Program-made: the position numbers and the translations under genes
Notes under the pieces: generated by a model
The model's input: only the letters and a program-made list of their open reading frames with translations
Told to the model about the DNA's origin: nothing
The model's database searches: none
In this document: one piece after another, positions 19,266-30,885 of the stretch
Layout of the letters: each line of letters starts with the position of its first letter
Position numbering within the stretch: position 1 is the stretch's first letter
Source: Macrothele yani
Lineage: Eukaryota; Arthropoda; Arachnida; Araneae; Macrothelidae
DNA: 64,000 nucleotides
Direction: 5' to 3'
Assembly: GCA_039090855.1 (NCBI GenBank)
Contig: CM077025.1
Span: 94,406,489 to 94,470,488, forward strand

Positions 19266-21827
19266 ACGACTTTTGCCTAGGCACGTGACTCAGTATGTAG
19301 ACTTTTTTATGAAAATCAATTAGCCAGAGGGAGATGGAAATTTATTGTGACTATTGATGAAGCATGAATCTAACTAAACGCCGTTAACAAAAAAAGGTCG
19401 ACTTACTAACCCAAAAGAGCAGAAACAGACTTTCAAACTTGGTTTTATGAATCCAAAGAAAGTTTTAGTAAAGGATTCATGATTGTTACTGGTTTCTCGT
19501 ACAATGGTAAACTATTAAGAAAAGTTAAAAAAAACGTTAAAATCAGTTATTTATATTACCCAAATAATGTTTTAACTTCTATATTTAAAGAGAAAACACC
19601 ATTCCTTTATCCACAGAGCCTTTAAAGAGTAGAACTCCATCAGGATAAAACTACCAATCATACATCCAAATCTACCACTCTATTTCTTGAAGAAATGAAA
19701 AAAAAAATGACGGATGTCAAGTCTATACATTTTGCTCATATTCCTTCAGTCTTTTGACGTGTCACCAACGGACTATTGTGCCTTGGGACTAGTAAAAAGA
19801 GCGCTTTCTAAACGCAGACATAAAACAATGATTGGACTATGGAAAGCACTGGAACAGAAGTGGAATGAAATATCACTAGCAATTTTAAGAAATGCCCTAT
19901 TTGGAAATCCAGATATAGGTTTATAGTGCAAAGAAATAGATATCAGAATATTTAAGAAATAAATAATTTTATTATAAACATTAATTATATTGCTGGAAAA
20001 TTGTTCCAAAAATGTGTGAACTGCCTCTATATTTGCTGGTAGTTTCCTGCTGTTTTGTAAAGGTAGAGAGATAGACTGAATCACGAAAAAAGTGAGGGAG
20101 AGTTAATTAGAGTTAAAATTCAAATGTTTCTTGAACAGCACATTAGTGAATCTTACCATTTTATTCATGATTTCCAATAAATTTCGTTACATATTCGTAC
20201 ACAAGACAAGAGTGTTCGAGTTTTTGCGTTTTATTTTTTATGGTTAATAAATTGCAACACACATTTTATAAAAATACATTCTCAATAATTTTATGGTCCG
20301 ACTGGGAAAGATTATTTCTCTAACGAAATGGGAAATTTTAAAATATTAAAGGCTGCTGCTTCGGGGAAAAGGATTTCCTTTCTCTAACTTAGGTGATATC
20401 ACAATCTACTCGCTACTCTCTCCAACATCCTGATTTCCCAAGGACGTTTCTAAACGATTCTGTGAGTGCTACCGAAGGTTTGGCTAATGAATCAGGGAGG
20501 AGAGGGGTTATCTTACTTTTGTTTTTCCCGGAGACAGAATTTTTTGCAGCTGTAAAATAGAGTTATTTCAGAAGAAAACGAACAATGATCATTATTTTAT
20601 TAAGAGAGAGAAAGATGCAACCGTGATTCAGATCAAGGGCGTATAGAATTTTTTTCCTGGGGGGCTGGGAGCCTAAAATAGAAGTTTTTGAAATCCATCA
20701 GGACAAAATGAAAGTTAATGAAAAATAGAGGAAAGATTAAAACGTTATTTTCTATTATAAGTTGATGCATTTTTATTAACTCATTTTTTTACTGTAAGTC
20801 GCAATTTAATAAAAAAATGAAACACTTTCGGAGGGCCAAGGCTCCCTTGGTGTACCTTTCAATACGTCCCTGTTTCAGACACAAAAAAGTGGATACGTTT
20901 TAAAACAATATTCCGTTTTTTGCTGGTAAGCCTACAAAGCCAATGGAATAAAAAGTAATTTTCTTATTTCTTTCAAATTCTTATAATCTGATATTTAATG
21001 GATTTGACATTATTCTCCATTGATTCTGTCGAAGTCTTCTGATTTGAAACTTTTTTTACTTCAAACATAATGAACTCCGAAATCCTATAGTGTACACGAA
21101 TAAAAAAATAACACCGTTATCTTATCTTAAATTCTTGCGCGCATGTTTTCCCCAGAGGATGCGAGATCGCCCTATTTTATTTTCATGTTCTTATTAACTT
21201 AAGAATATTGGATTAAGGTCAACGACGCTGTTATGATGCAAAAAAATATATGTATGAGCTAATACTTCAGAGCATTCTCGACATATGTTATTTGAGGAGG
21301 AACGCTCTTTTCTGAATACATCATCCATTCTTTTTGTTTGTTAAAAGATATCTCCAGAGAAATCATACGGAAATTTGATCTTTTATGAGAAAATCTCATA
21401 AACCAAAATTCCTGCGTTACACAAACGTAAACCACCCTCGTCGTTGTAAGATAATAATACTTTATTTGGAAAGAAAGGCCTGACATTTTTGTGAACGATG
21501 GGGATACGTATGTGAAGTAAACGAAACTGAGTTTAAACGATATCCACCTCTTTCATCACTCTTCCCTTCGGACTGCATTGAGAACCCATCTTTTAGCTGG
21601 AAAAACATTCTTTGAAAAAAAATTCGCTGAGAAAATTTCAACGCTAGATTGTTTATCTTCAGAAATCCCCGTTTTCATTTTTCTTCATTCGTATATTTCT
21701 GAAGTTTATGTTTCTCTGTTTTGCCCGTGAAGAAGCGTATTCGCAGAGAAACAGTAAGACAACTTTAATCGTAAATCAAGCTGTTCTTACGCTATTTCCC
21801 ATGGTTAGGTGTATGATGTCCATTCCT
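19266..21827. other. 2.5-kb AT-rich region without recognised features
   Basis: I see only short open frames with no domain (for example 19714-19926 and 19773-20084). A stretch near 20640-20870 (CCTGGGGGGCTGGGAGCC; GGAGGGCCAAGGCTCCCTTGG) has imperfect GC-rich edges like an old element, but I cannot classify it. No gene. Confidence 0.4.
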
Positions 21828-21990
21828 CATCATCATCAGCCAATCTAAATTGAATGAAAGTCTTCCCAATTGGCTTCTACACAACTCTCTATTATGAGCA
21901 TTTCTCTAACCATGTCACTCCGAAATTCTCTAGAATTTCATCCACAAATTACCCACATGTGTGACGCATACCTGTAATTTAATATTTCAT
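21828..21990 (-). mobile_element. RTE-type LINE, 3' tail remnant
   Basis: An ATCATCATCA tract followed by GCCAATCTAAATTGAATGAA, GTCTTCCCAATTGGC and CATGTCACTCCGAAATTC follows the order of the antisense RTE 3' region at 2664-2830 (CATCATCATT, GTCTCCCC, CATGTCACTCCC). Strongly diverged; only the tail. Confidence 0.5.
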
Positions 21991-22544
21991 TTGAATTTCT
22001 GTCTGGTTATGTAAATATATTCTTTCTCTTTAAATATTGGGGTGTCCGATTAAAAAACGGTGTGTTTGCATTGGACAGTTCCACGACGTAAATACGCATA
22101 TCTTTTGCTGTAGACGAGTGAAAACACGTACTGGGAAAATCAAACGAGGAGAAATGCACATATCGGGACCCATGCGTTGAACTTTTACCGCGGTCAGTTG
22201 CAATGCCACAAAGTATAAAATACTGCTTCTATTGCGACATTACTATAAATAGGGGTGCAAAAGCAGCTGAAGTAATTCGAAAAATTAACGAAGTTGAAGG
22301 TGAAAGCCTGGCGTTAACTCGAACTGCGCAAACATGGTTCAAGAAATTTGCGGCTGGTGACTGGAGCTTGAAAAGAAATGAAAGTTCGAGTAGACCCTCT
22401 GTGATGTCGATTCGGGCGTTCTGCAAGCGGCTATGGAAGACAATCCACGAACAAGCACTCGCAAATAGTCAGAAGAACTAGAAGTTTCTAAATCTACCAT
22501 CGTTTAGCAGCTGCCCAAGATCGAAAAGGTTTATAGAAGATTAG

Positions 22545-23207
22545 CGACCCGGCCACGCTCCATAGGGTAACAATTTAGAATTTACAGCGAATCTAAAGAG
22601 AGACGATTATTACGTTCACCAGACGACTGTGCTTCTCTTTGTAAAGCCATCCTTTGTCTGTCATTTGCCAATCGAGATTCTGTTTCTTGGAAAGTTTTAT
22701 TATGACGGGATACACAAACTCTTTTTGCGTCCGATGTACTACGACCTATATTCAATTTTCGTCTCGGCATAATGTTAATACAATATTTAAATTTCAATTA
22801 AAGAGCTACTTAAAGAGATGCATACGTGTGGACGAAAACAACTACGCATTTAGTCTGTGCGAGTGCCGATAAACCAATTCTTTCAGCGTCCGATGTAACT
22901 ACGCATTTAGTCTGTGGCCTTACATGCTGTCAGACCGGCCGCCGCTAGTGCGCCCAGCGTCTTTTTCCCAATGAGCAAAAACGTTTCGTAAACTGGTCGC
23001 TGCTCATCGTTGTTTAGGCAGTGGAACTTAAATCGTTACTGTTCGACTCCCTTTTCGTCATAGATTAATGTTTCATACACCTACACCTTCCTCGACAAAT
23101 GCTCTATGGAATGGTAAAAACCGCATTAAAATCCGTCCCGCGATTCTCGAGATTAACCCGAATAGACAGACAGACACCTAAGGTGGACTTTATTTTATAT
23201 TATGTAT
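22545..23207 (-). mobile_element. Helitron-like fragment (tentative)
   Basis: The minus-strand open stretch 22582-22770 begins MPRRKLNIGRSTSDAKRVC, followed by a Gln/Glu/Arg-rich helix-type segment. This resembles the leader found at the start of many arthropod Helitron helicase proteins. Upstream of it on that strand lies GTCTGTCTGTCTATTCGGG with TCTCGAG. Similar leaders occur in Helitron-type elements. Neither a Rep motif nor a CTRR hairpin terminus could be verified. It splits the mariner gene. Confidence 0.4.
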
Positions 23208-23509
23208 AGAAGAAGATGCCGTTAGTGCCTCATGAACACATCCCAGCTCAAGCTCAACGACGTGTCGAGATACTTAAGGAACTGCACACAAATCCATGCT
23301 ATACTCGTTTATCAAACGAAGAGTTACTGGGGATGAAAAGTTGATATACAATTCAGATTCTTCACAACAGTGGTTCAACAGAGGTGAAACAACTTTACCT
23401 AACCCCAGGAACGGACGTTTGAGAAAAAGTTCATGCTGCGTGTCTTTGTAATTATGAAGGTGTAATCAACTTTGAACGCATTTCGAATGTTTGATCTATC
23501 AATGCCCAA

Positions 23510-23603
23510 CAGGATGCTTTCGCTGAAGTTGTCATATATGCTATTCAAATGCCATTCTCAGCAATTGAATAGCATATATGACAACTTCAGCGATAGCATC
23601 CTG
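23510..23603. repeat. inverted duplication inside the mariner
   Basis: Arms 23510-23548 and 23565-23603 (39 bp, one or two mismatches, containing GTTGTCATATATGCTATTCA) flank a 16-base spacer. One arm is native mariner sequence; the other is an inverted copy of it. The geometry resembles the larger palindrome at 5230. Confidence 0.9.
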
Positions 23604-24223
23604 CCTTATTCAACCGAAAGCGAGCACTGTTGAAACAAGACAGGTTGAACTTCAAGAACTGCATGGAATCAAGGGTCTGCTTCATCCAGCATACAGCCCC
23701 GACCTTCCCCTCTTCAACCTATCATTTGTTTCCGGCAAAGGCGCATTTTTTCCGTGGCAAGCATTTGACTATTTTGGACGATGTCGAATTTGATTGCGAA
23801 GACTTCTTTACCTCTAACCCAAAACCTTGGTGCTTACAGGAATTGACAACCGGGAAACAGATGGGTTCAAACTATTGAACATGATGGCATGTACATTGGA
23901 ATTTAGCTCGTATTCCTCCAAGTTTCTGGGTAAGTGAAACCAGCGTATCAAAAACGTCGTTTTTCTTTTCTTTCCGGACGCCCCAGTATTTTGCAAACTT
24001 AAGTTTTTCCGAGGAATTTGAATTTGGAAACCGTAACAGCGAGTTACATCGCATGCAACGTTGAAAAGGACTTCTGAGATAAGAGCTCAGTGTACAATGT
24101 TAGAAGAGCGACTCATGATATGCACAGTCGAGTCACATTATTGTGACTAGCTCCTACTTTTGACGTCAACAGCGTGTAGCCAATGAAAGAAGGCGCGTGT
24201 CGTGAGCTGGCTTGGAGGTTATA

Positions 24224-25446
24224 CACTGAGTGGTCACTTTATTATGACCATCTCCTCAGTTCTTCGTTGGACCACCTTTTGCCTTTAATACTGCGTCGAT
24301 TCTTCGTGGCATGGACTCCACGAGATGTTGATAGGTAGTTTGTGGAATCTGAGACCATGCTTGATAAATAGCACTTTCCAGGAGTGTGAGATTGCAGGGT
24401 TGTGGATCCAGCTGTCTGATGGCTCGTTCAACTTCATCCCACAAATTGTCAATGGGGTTGAGACCTGGATATTGTGGGGGCCACCTAAGCAAAGTAAACT
24501 CACCGGCATGTTCCTGAAACCAATCCTGTACAATACGAGCACTGTGGTAGGGCGCATTATCTTGTTAAAAGTAGCCATCGCCATTGGGATAAACTATCCA
24601 CATGACAGGATGCACTTGGTCCGCAACGATGTTTAGATATGATGTGCCAGTCAGAGGTTGATCAACACGAATTAAAGGGCCCAAAGCATGCCAGGAAAAC
24701 ATTCCCCAAACCATAACGTTGCCTCCACCAGCTTGAAGGGTTGTAGCAATGCATTTGGGGTCCATGCTTTCGTGCTGTTTCCGCCAAATTCTCACTCGGC
24801 CATCGGCATAGTGTTACTGAAAACGTGATTCATCGGACCACATAATTTGTTTCCAATTATCGACTGTCCAATCCTTGTGCTCCTGTGAGAACTGGAGACG
24901 TTTTCTCTTGTTAACTGCAGACAGCAAAGGTGTTCGAACAGGCCTTCGGCTACAATATCCCATCCGATGCAGTGTACGGCGAACAGTGCGTGCAGAGATC
25001 ATTTGAGGGGATCCTTGATTAAGATGGTCTGTAATTTGCTGCACTGTTGCTCTTCGAATGTCTGTTACCAGTCTGGGCACTTTCCGTTCAGCCCGAGCAG
25101 TGGCTAGTCTCTGACGTCCACGCGTTGCACGTAAAGACCCAGTTTTTTTGGCTTGCAGTCCAGTTTTTAAACACTTTAACAACAGCTGCTTTAGAACATT
25201 TCAGGAATGCGGCGATTTCGGTGACACTCGCTCCATGGCTCCAAGCTCCTACAAACATCCCACGTTGAAAGTCCGTGAACTCGCATTTTTTACCCATCTC
25301 GTCACCCAAAAAATCACTTCTACTACTGTCGCAAGCACTAAGCTATCCCTTTTAATACTAGCCTCGCGCTCTGCCGGCAACAGCGTGCAGCCATAGCTCG
25401 TTTGCTTAAAACTGACACGTGGTCATAATAAAGTGGCCACTCAGTG
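24224..25446 (-). mobile_element. Tc1-like transposon (1,223 bp)
   Basis: TIRs of about 27 bp: CACTGAGTGGTCACTTTATT at 24224 and its inverse (AATAAAGTGGCCACTCAGTG) ending 25446. TA precedes the left end; the right flank reads TT, so one base of the duplication has mutated. Related to the split element at 6101-8807. Confidence 0.9.
24256..25309 (-). pseudogene. broken Tc1-like transposase
   Basis: 25088-25309: MGKKCEFTDFQRGMFVGAWS plus SKAAVVKVFKNW, the first helix-turn-helix. 24814-25182: ITDHLNQGSPQMISARTVRR, the second DNA-binding half, HKDWTVDNWKQIMWSDESRF with the first catalytic Asp, then a stop at about 24811. 24565-24795: RKQHESMDPKCIATTLQ and GGGNVMVWGMFSW. 24256-24492: WPPQYPGLNPIDNLWDEVER and IPQTTYQHLVESMPRRID, ending KAKGGPTKN. 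The third catalytic position is Asp in PIDN where Tc1 proteins normally carry PIEN. One stop and at least two frameshifts. Confidence 0.88.
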
Positions 25447-25950
25447 TTGTATAACACTTTGTTCACCATAAAAGATTTGTGTTCTGCTTGATGTGTGAAT
25501 TGCAAATTAGCTACCATGGAGCTGTTTTTTCTTTATTTTTACCACTATGGCGGATCCTCTAGTGTTTGTTTCGTTCTGAATTTTTCTTAGTTCAATATGA
25601 TCCATATCTAGAACATTTCAGTCGCAGTCCTGGGGTTAGAAGAGTCCAAACTGACTTTGTCCTTAATTTTTCAGCATCAGTGTAATTACTTACGATAGCA
25701 CAAATTGAAATAAAATAGGCCCTTACGCGAATACATTTTAGCACTAAATCATGTAGAAACGTTTAAGAAAAAGAATATTCTTTTTTTCGATATTTGTGTT
25801 CCTTTCCAGCCAACCCAATGTACCAGCCCACCCAGACACCACGCATAGAATGCATATGATTCACTGTTCACTCATTTTCTTGTTTAAATCGAGGAAGATG
25901 GAAAACAAAAATTTTGGTCTCTTATTGTCTGGGTATGTAACGTATACTCT
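25447..25950. other. unassigned spacer
   Basis: No terminal repeats, domain or tandem repeat seen between the Tc1-like element and the next SINE. Confidence 0.4.
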
Positions 25951-25963
25951 AGATTCAGTTTTT

Positions 25964-26179
25964 GCCGCCCCGGAGGCGCAGTGGTCTAAGGTGCTGGCCT
26001 CTGATCATTCGTCCGTAACGGGTCCTGGTTCGAATCCCGTTCAGGCATGGATGTTGTGTTTGTCTTACGGCAGTGGCTCTCTCCCTTCCCTGGAACCAGT
26101 GACCCTAAATTAGGGACGGGCGACTGCTTATAGCCCATTGAGTTGCTCACGGTGGTCGTTAAACCTCCAACCAAAAAAA
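25964..26179 (+). mobile_element. SINE family 1, full length and young
   Basis: Head GCCGCCCCGGAGGCGCAGTG, box B GGTTCGAATCCC, tail GTTAAACCTCCAACC plus A-run. An 11-bp target duplication AGATTCAGTTT lies at 25951-25961 and 26180-26190. Nearly identical to the copy at 5484, so recently active. Confidence 0.93.
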
Positions 26180-26315
26180 AGATTCAGTTTCTTTTTTATT
26201 TTACTATCTCTTGTTATTTTATTTTCCTATGCAAATTATCTTCTCACTTAACGAGATGTTGTTTCTCCCGCTGAATTATATGTGGCAACGAGTGTAAGTC
26301 ATGACGTGGTGGTAT

Positions 26316-26512
26316 GCAGTATATATATAGGCGCGCTCAAGTATACCACAGAGCTTCGTTTGATGTGATAGGTTCTTCCTAATTATTGTTATGCGATTTA
26401 CCTACGTTTCTACGATAGTACGAAAGTTCGGTCTATTAGTAGTTGTGTCATTTTGGAGTGTGTATTTGAGTAATACCAAGAGCTCCCCAATAAAAGGTTA
26501 AAAGTGAGTACG
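26316..26512 (+). promoter_or_regulatory. possible Pol II promoter with first exon and splice donor
   Basis: A clean TATA-like box (GTATATATATAGGCGCGC, about 26318-26334) is followed by roughly 170 bases without a clear ORF, then AAAAGTGAGTACG (26502-26514), a strong match to a 5' splice donor. It lies in a stretch free of repeats. This is only a motif pairing. It could mark the first non-coding exon of a gene whose later exons lie elsewhere, or be chance. Confidence 0.22.
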
Positions 26513-27063
26513 TTTTCTTAGTTCATTTTATTGTCAGACCTTTGTCTGGCCGTTAAGTCTATTTCATTGAGTGTTTACGTTAAGTTCAGGGTATATTGTG
26601 TTTACCGCTCTAATAAGGAGCCTTCAAGGTACTAATGTACTAAAACCGAAGTTATATTACTGATATTCAAGATAATGAGGAACGCTGAGTAAAAATAAAT
26701 TCCATATTCTTGGAATTTATTGCACGTGCGTGTCTTACCTAAACAAACTCTAGCATTTTTAAGATTAAGCACACTTTAGCTACGTCAAGTAACCTTTCAA
26801 TAACCCTAACGTGACTTAACGTAAACTTTCCTGCACTACACGTCCAGTCGCAGAATTTTAGTCATTATAAGTAGGAAATCTGTTGCTTGTGCTAATAAAG
26901 GACACAAATAAATATCCTCCTAAAGAAAAGGTGATCCCACTTCAGCAATGTTCAGTACTCACCACTGAAGCAAAGTGACTGCGATCCATCTTTGTATTTT
27001 CAAAAACTCACCGAGAATCACCATTTAAATACAATTGCAATATCAGCGTTGCCTGAAAGTTCA

Positions 27064-27228
27064 TCATAAAGCTAGAGATCTCGAGATCATACTGATCATA
27101 AAGCTAGAGATCTCATACTGATCATAAAGCTAGAGATCTCGAGATCATACTGATCATAAGATCTCATACTGATCATAAAGCTAGAGATCTCATACTGATC
27201 ATAAAGCTAGAGATCTCATACTGATTGT
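27064..27228 (+). repeat. short tandem repeat of an AGATCTC unit
   Basis: Five to six units of ATAAAGCTAGAGATCTC(GAG)ATCATACTGATC, about 28-39 bp with variable length. AGATCTC and its palindromic extension GAGATCTCGAGATC give each unit dyad symmetry. Confidence 0.85.
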
Positions 27229-28617
27229 CAGTGAAATTGAATTAATTAATTTGAAATTGTAGCGCAAAGAAGCTGGATGTGACAAATATGAATTTTAAAA
27301 TTCGGTAGTTTTATTTTTAGAAGAGGGGTGTTGCGGTCAGTACGTTATAGTGAAATAAATTAAGCCCTGTTTAGCCACCCCCCAATGCTCATTGTCTATC
27401 ATATACCCTTAGTTCATGGAAAAATGAAATTAATTTCGGAGCAATCAGATTTTAGAAGAACAATGCATTGCTTTGTATTGCCAGTCTTTTAAGACAAAAA
27501 CTTTCGCAATAGAAATAAAAGCACAACTGCTCGCGCGATTTTATAATCAGACTCATATGTTGCCTCTCAGCAAACTGATTTTTTCTGTTTTTAGTAAATA
27601 TGTTGAGAAATAATGAACATTCTGTTAGATATTTTGCAGCGTAATCTGTACTCACATAAAGCAACTAAGAAGCGATTTGTCCATAATGTTTCAAACAAAT
27701 CGGCATTGAGGAGAGCTCATTGCATGTTAACCTGCAATACGGTCTTTTATCTCCGTTCTTTGGCCGCTTTGTCTTGTTTGTGCCAATCACTCTTATTTTA
27801 AAGGCAAGGACCCGCCAATGCACAGAAATGCGCTCGTCACCAGTTACGTGAAATGTCACTAGCCGAGAGTAATCAATCTCTTTGCTCTGTTTGGTCATTG
27901 TTGTCACATTGCATTCTACTATTGATTCTTCTGTAGCGTGATCTCAGAGCAATGAAGTGCTCCATAATGGTCAGGGGTTCTGAAAGGGATTTCTTCGTGC
28001 CCATTAATCTATTTCCTATCGTCATCTACATAAACATTACGGGACCACGGGATTTTTATTGGCGTCTCTGTGAACTCAGAGCTTTCAGTATTCCCTTGAC
28101 GGTGTCGCCTGCCCTCATCGATCGTCGTATTATGTATCACATTGTTCGTGATCTATGGTAACGGGCAAGACGCTAGAGCCAAACATCCCCACTATTGTTT
28201 GGCCTGACAAATGAAAGCTTATCAAAGTAACTCGCCAAGTGCACGCACTTCGCATTAGATGCATTAGATGCGTTAATAATTATCATGCAAACATAACAAA
28301 ACAGTAAAAAGGTGAAACATGCTGGAATTTATTAGACGCACTTTTGGTCTGCCAGTTTTAAACGTTCGGTTAAAAGGTAACACAGTATACTGTAAAACAA
28401 AATTATAAAATTCACGTGCAACTTTCCGTCATTTCCTTCGTGAATTAACGAAGCATGTTTCCGATACCAGCTTTTCCGCGAACTGACGGAATAAAACCTG
28501 AATTTCACGGATTTTTCATACCACGGGAAAATTCTGAAATTTCAGAAACTTTTTCGCCGTTTCTTTCTTATATTGCTACTTACTATACCACTTACTAAAA
28601 ACCAGCTACTTACTATA
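27229..28617. other. 1.4 kb without recognised features
   Basis: Open frames here (27452-27664, 27665-27907, 27952-28161) show no recognisable domain. No element termini seen. Confidence 0.4.
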
Positions 28618-28983
28618 CAGGGTGATTCATAAAGAAATATACAGTTTCGACGCATTATAAAACAAGAACAATGTAAGATATTTTATGTTTCCTGTAACAG
28701 AATTGTAGGGGAATGTTTCAAGTTTTTTTAGAGACAGTCACAGATGTTCTATGTGTGCACCTTTAGTCACACGACTCACATCGAGCTGGTAATCCATTTC
28801 CGCCCAAACGGGAGGTAAGATATGTGAGTCAAGTGCAGTGATAGTGGCTGTGATAAGCTGTTTCAGCTCCGATAAATCAACAGGAAGGGGAAGGGCGAAT
28901 ACCTTGTCCTTTACGTACCCCCACAGGAAAAAGGCACAAGGTGTTAAGTTAGGACTTCTGGGTGGCCATTGGGTCATTGGCAT
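28618..28983 (-). pseudogene. transposase C-terminal fragment, IS630/Tc1-mariner type
   Basis: Minus-strand frame 28738-28983 reads MTQWPPRSPNLTPCAFFLWG, YVKDKVFALPLPVDLSELK and VSRVTKGAHIEHL-stop. This is the same family as the element at 62.7-63.9 kb (PRSPVITPCDFFF; YVKDRVYVPPLP; GGGHIENL). The third catalytic Asp of the PCDFF block is Ala here. The edge CAGGGTGATTCATAAAGAA at 28619 matches that element's TIR CAGGGTGTTTCATAAAGAA at 62741. Only the last fifth of the gene survives. Confidence 0.85.
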
Positions 28984-29140
28984 GTTGTAGTTCGCTGCTC
29001 GTCCAATCCATCGGTTAGGAAGATGTCATTTTGACTGACTAGTCACGTGACACGTGCGCTATCGCCCACGTCACTTCCCTTAGTAGCGGGACACAAACTT
29101 TTGGAGTACATCTACCTAACAGTTCTCAGTCGTTGTCCGT

Positions 29141-29425
29141 GGGCCGCGGGTAGCCTAGTGGGCAACGTTCGTGGCTGTCACGTAAAGGACCTCAGGTTCG
29201 ATCTACTTAATGTTCGCCGTGAGTCGGATGGGCACGTTAAGCCGTCGGGCCCCGGGTACTGCCCCCCCCCCGGTAATAAAAAGGGCGTCTTCCTGCCCCT
29301 TTCTACATCGCTTCCGTGTCACTTTCCTATCGGGCACTCTAGCCCAAATCTCCTACCTTCCTGTTCCTAAGGGTTGTTTAAGACCTGGGGTCAGACACTC
29401 CCTTCCTAAAATCCTCTACATATGA
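29141..29425 (+). mobile_element. tRNA-derived SINE (family 2)
   Basis: A different SINE: box A-like TAGCCTAGTGGGCAA, box B-like AGGTTCGATC, then GGATGGGCACGTTAAGCCGT, a C-run, CGGTAATAAA, TTTCCTATCGGGCACTCTAG and 3' end CCTCTACATATGATCA. The second copy at 37836-38391 shares the whole order, which establishes it as a dispersed family. It has no poly-A tail. Confidence 0.8.
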
Positions 29426-30790
29426 TCATGTTGTGGTCCGTGTCTTCAACTGTTACTGTTTTACATCATCTGGAAACTGTATACTTCTTTATGAATTACT
29501 CCGTATTACTTTGCTGTAAGAAATCGAGTACGTATTGTACAGATGAATGAATATACGATGTTTGTGTATCAGTCTTTGGACAATTTAAGACAAAAGTTGT
29601 TATAGCTATCAAGAGTAAATTTTATATTTAGTTTATTTTTTTTATGAAACAAATTATAAAAAAGTACATTTCACATTTTTTAAAGATAAATGAAAGTCCC
29701 TGTGAGTTTGAAAGAATCAAGTTGCAAAGCATTTTGTTGCTTCGAAAAATCACGATGAGAAAAATTATCCAACAGAAAAAAAATATTACAAACCTATTCA
29801 GGAAAATAATAAGCTCAAACAGAAAATAAAATGACTAAATCATTCGCATTAATGACAAAAAAAAAATGTCATCTTCGTGGAATGCATTTTACGGTGCACG
29901 TGAAACAGGTAGTTGAGCATTTGTGGTTCAGTTGTTAAAGGCACAGGTTGCCTGTGAACGTCGGGAGTTCGATCCTGCCCTCAGCGAAAGGGATAACTGT
30001 TCCAGGGCTGTAAAGGTCGTTTGTTTTGCGGAATTTCCGTTTAAATATGGAAAAACCTGAAATGGTTTTTTTTTTCTGAAATAAACGGAACTTCTGTCTA
30101 CGGAAAATCTCTCAACAATAAACGGTTACTTTTAAAAACGGAAAATTTTTAAAAGAGGCATATACCTACCGGTAACTTTGCTGCACGTTATTTTCAGAAA
30201 TTTTCCGTGAATTCACAGCATTTATGTTTTATAGTGTAAGCAAAGCAGAGTGCATGGCCCTACCATTAATATTCGAACACCAGTATGCCTAAAAATAGTC
30301 TTTATTTACAGAAAATTCAATTTTGTGAGCTGAAATGTTTTACTCTCCTTAAGAGCGGCTGCGAGAGACAGGGACAGATGGAAAGACAGCGTTTCAGCGT
30401 TATGTGCCAGTTGGCATGAAAAGTAGTAGTACGACCTCTAATCTTCAAGGAATGCTCTCCACCAGTGTTTGATGCTATGCATCTTTTCCAAAATTAGTAA
30501 AGTAAATTCCGAGAAAAACAATTCGCTGTAACGAAAATGGGTAACGGAAACATTGTTGAAATCTGATTTTTGAATGCTGTCGCATGAAGTAACGCAAGAA
30601 AAATTGATTTCATGGTTACTCAACAATATATTTTACTAGACTATCGCCGAGCATTATTTCATCACGTTTTATATAAAGGTAACAATATATCATTGCAATA
30701 TGTATAAATTATGGAAACCTAATGCTAAATATGATAAAAGCCATTACGAAAAAGCATTTTTTGTGCCGTGAAAACAGTGTGTTGTAACGA
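29426..30790. other. spacer with one tRNA-like SINE head
   Basis: At about 29923-29990, TGGTTCAGTTGTTAAAGGC (box A-like) and GGGAGTTCGATCC (box B-like) are spaced as in a tRNA head, but the flanks do not fold into a tRNA by eye. It may be a third SINE family or an old head. A Lys-rich open frame at 29644-29829 looks compositional. Nothing else is recognised. Confidence 0.35.
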
Positions 30791-30794
30791 AATT

Positions 30795-30885
30795 GTTTTT
30801 ATGCCGTTTGCAGCGCATCTAACAACGCAGGGGATCCGTTCACTTGCTTTTGAAGGGATGTCCGGTGACTTTTGTCAATATAGCG
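30795..30885 (+). mobile_element. solo right end of a Tc1-like element
   Basis: GTTTGCAGCGCATCTAACAA, ACAACGCAGGGGATCC, and GGTGACTTTTGTCAATATAG match the right end (1690-1795) of the Tc1-like family at 555-1795. No left end or transposase is present, so it is a truncated relic. Confidence 0.8.

Larger units (their letters stand above)
22203..23880 (+). pseudogene. broken mariner transposase
   Basis: The N-terminal piece (22203-22481) shows the mariner DNA-binding domain (RGAKAAEVIRKINEVEG, AQTWFKKFAAGDWSLKRN). After the insert, 23220-23460 contains VPHEHIPAQAQRRVEIL, a WVPHEL-type mariner block, then a frameshifted GDEKLIYNSDSS catalytic block. The 3' part (23630-23880) has the HPAYSPDLP block, the third-Asp region of a DD34D enzyme, and a WVQTIEHDGMYI end. 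Many stops and frameshifts. In intact elements this enzyme cuts and pastes at TA sites. Confidence 0.75.
22036..23900 (+). mobile_element. mariner-like element, decayed, with an insert and an internal inversion
   Basis: A mariner-type transposase relic runs from 22203 to about 23880, separated by a 0.65-kb insert (about 22545-23207) and disturbed by a hairpin duplication at 23510-23603. Upstream, GGGGTGTCCGATTAAAAAAC may be the remnant terminal repeat. Ends are not precisely resolved. Confidence 0.65.

Noticed and set aside
29644..29829. Lys/Ile-rich 61-residue frame
   Set aside because: Composition follows the local A-rich sequence and no motif is present.
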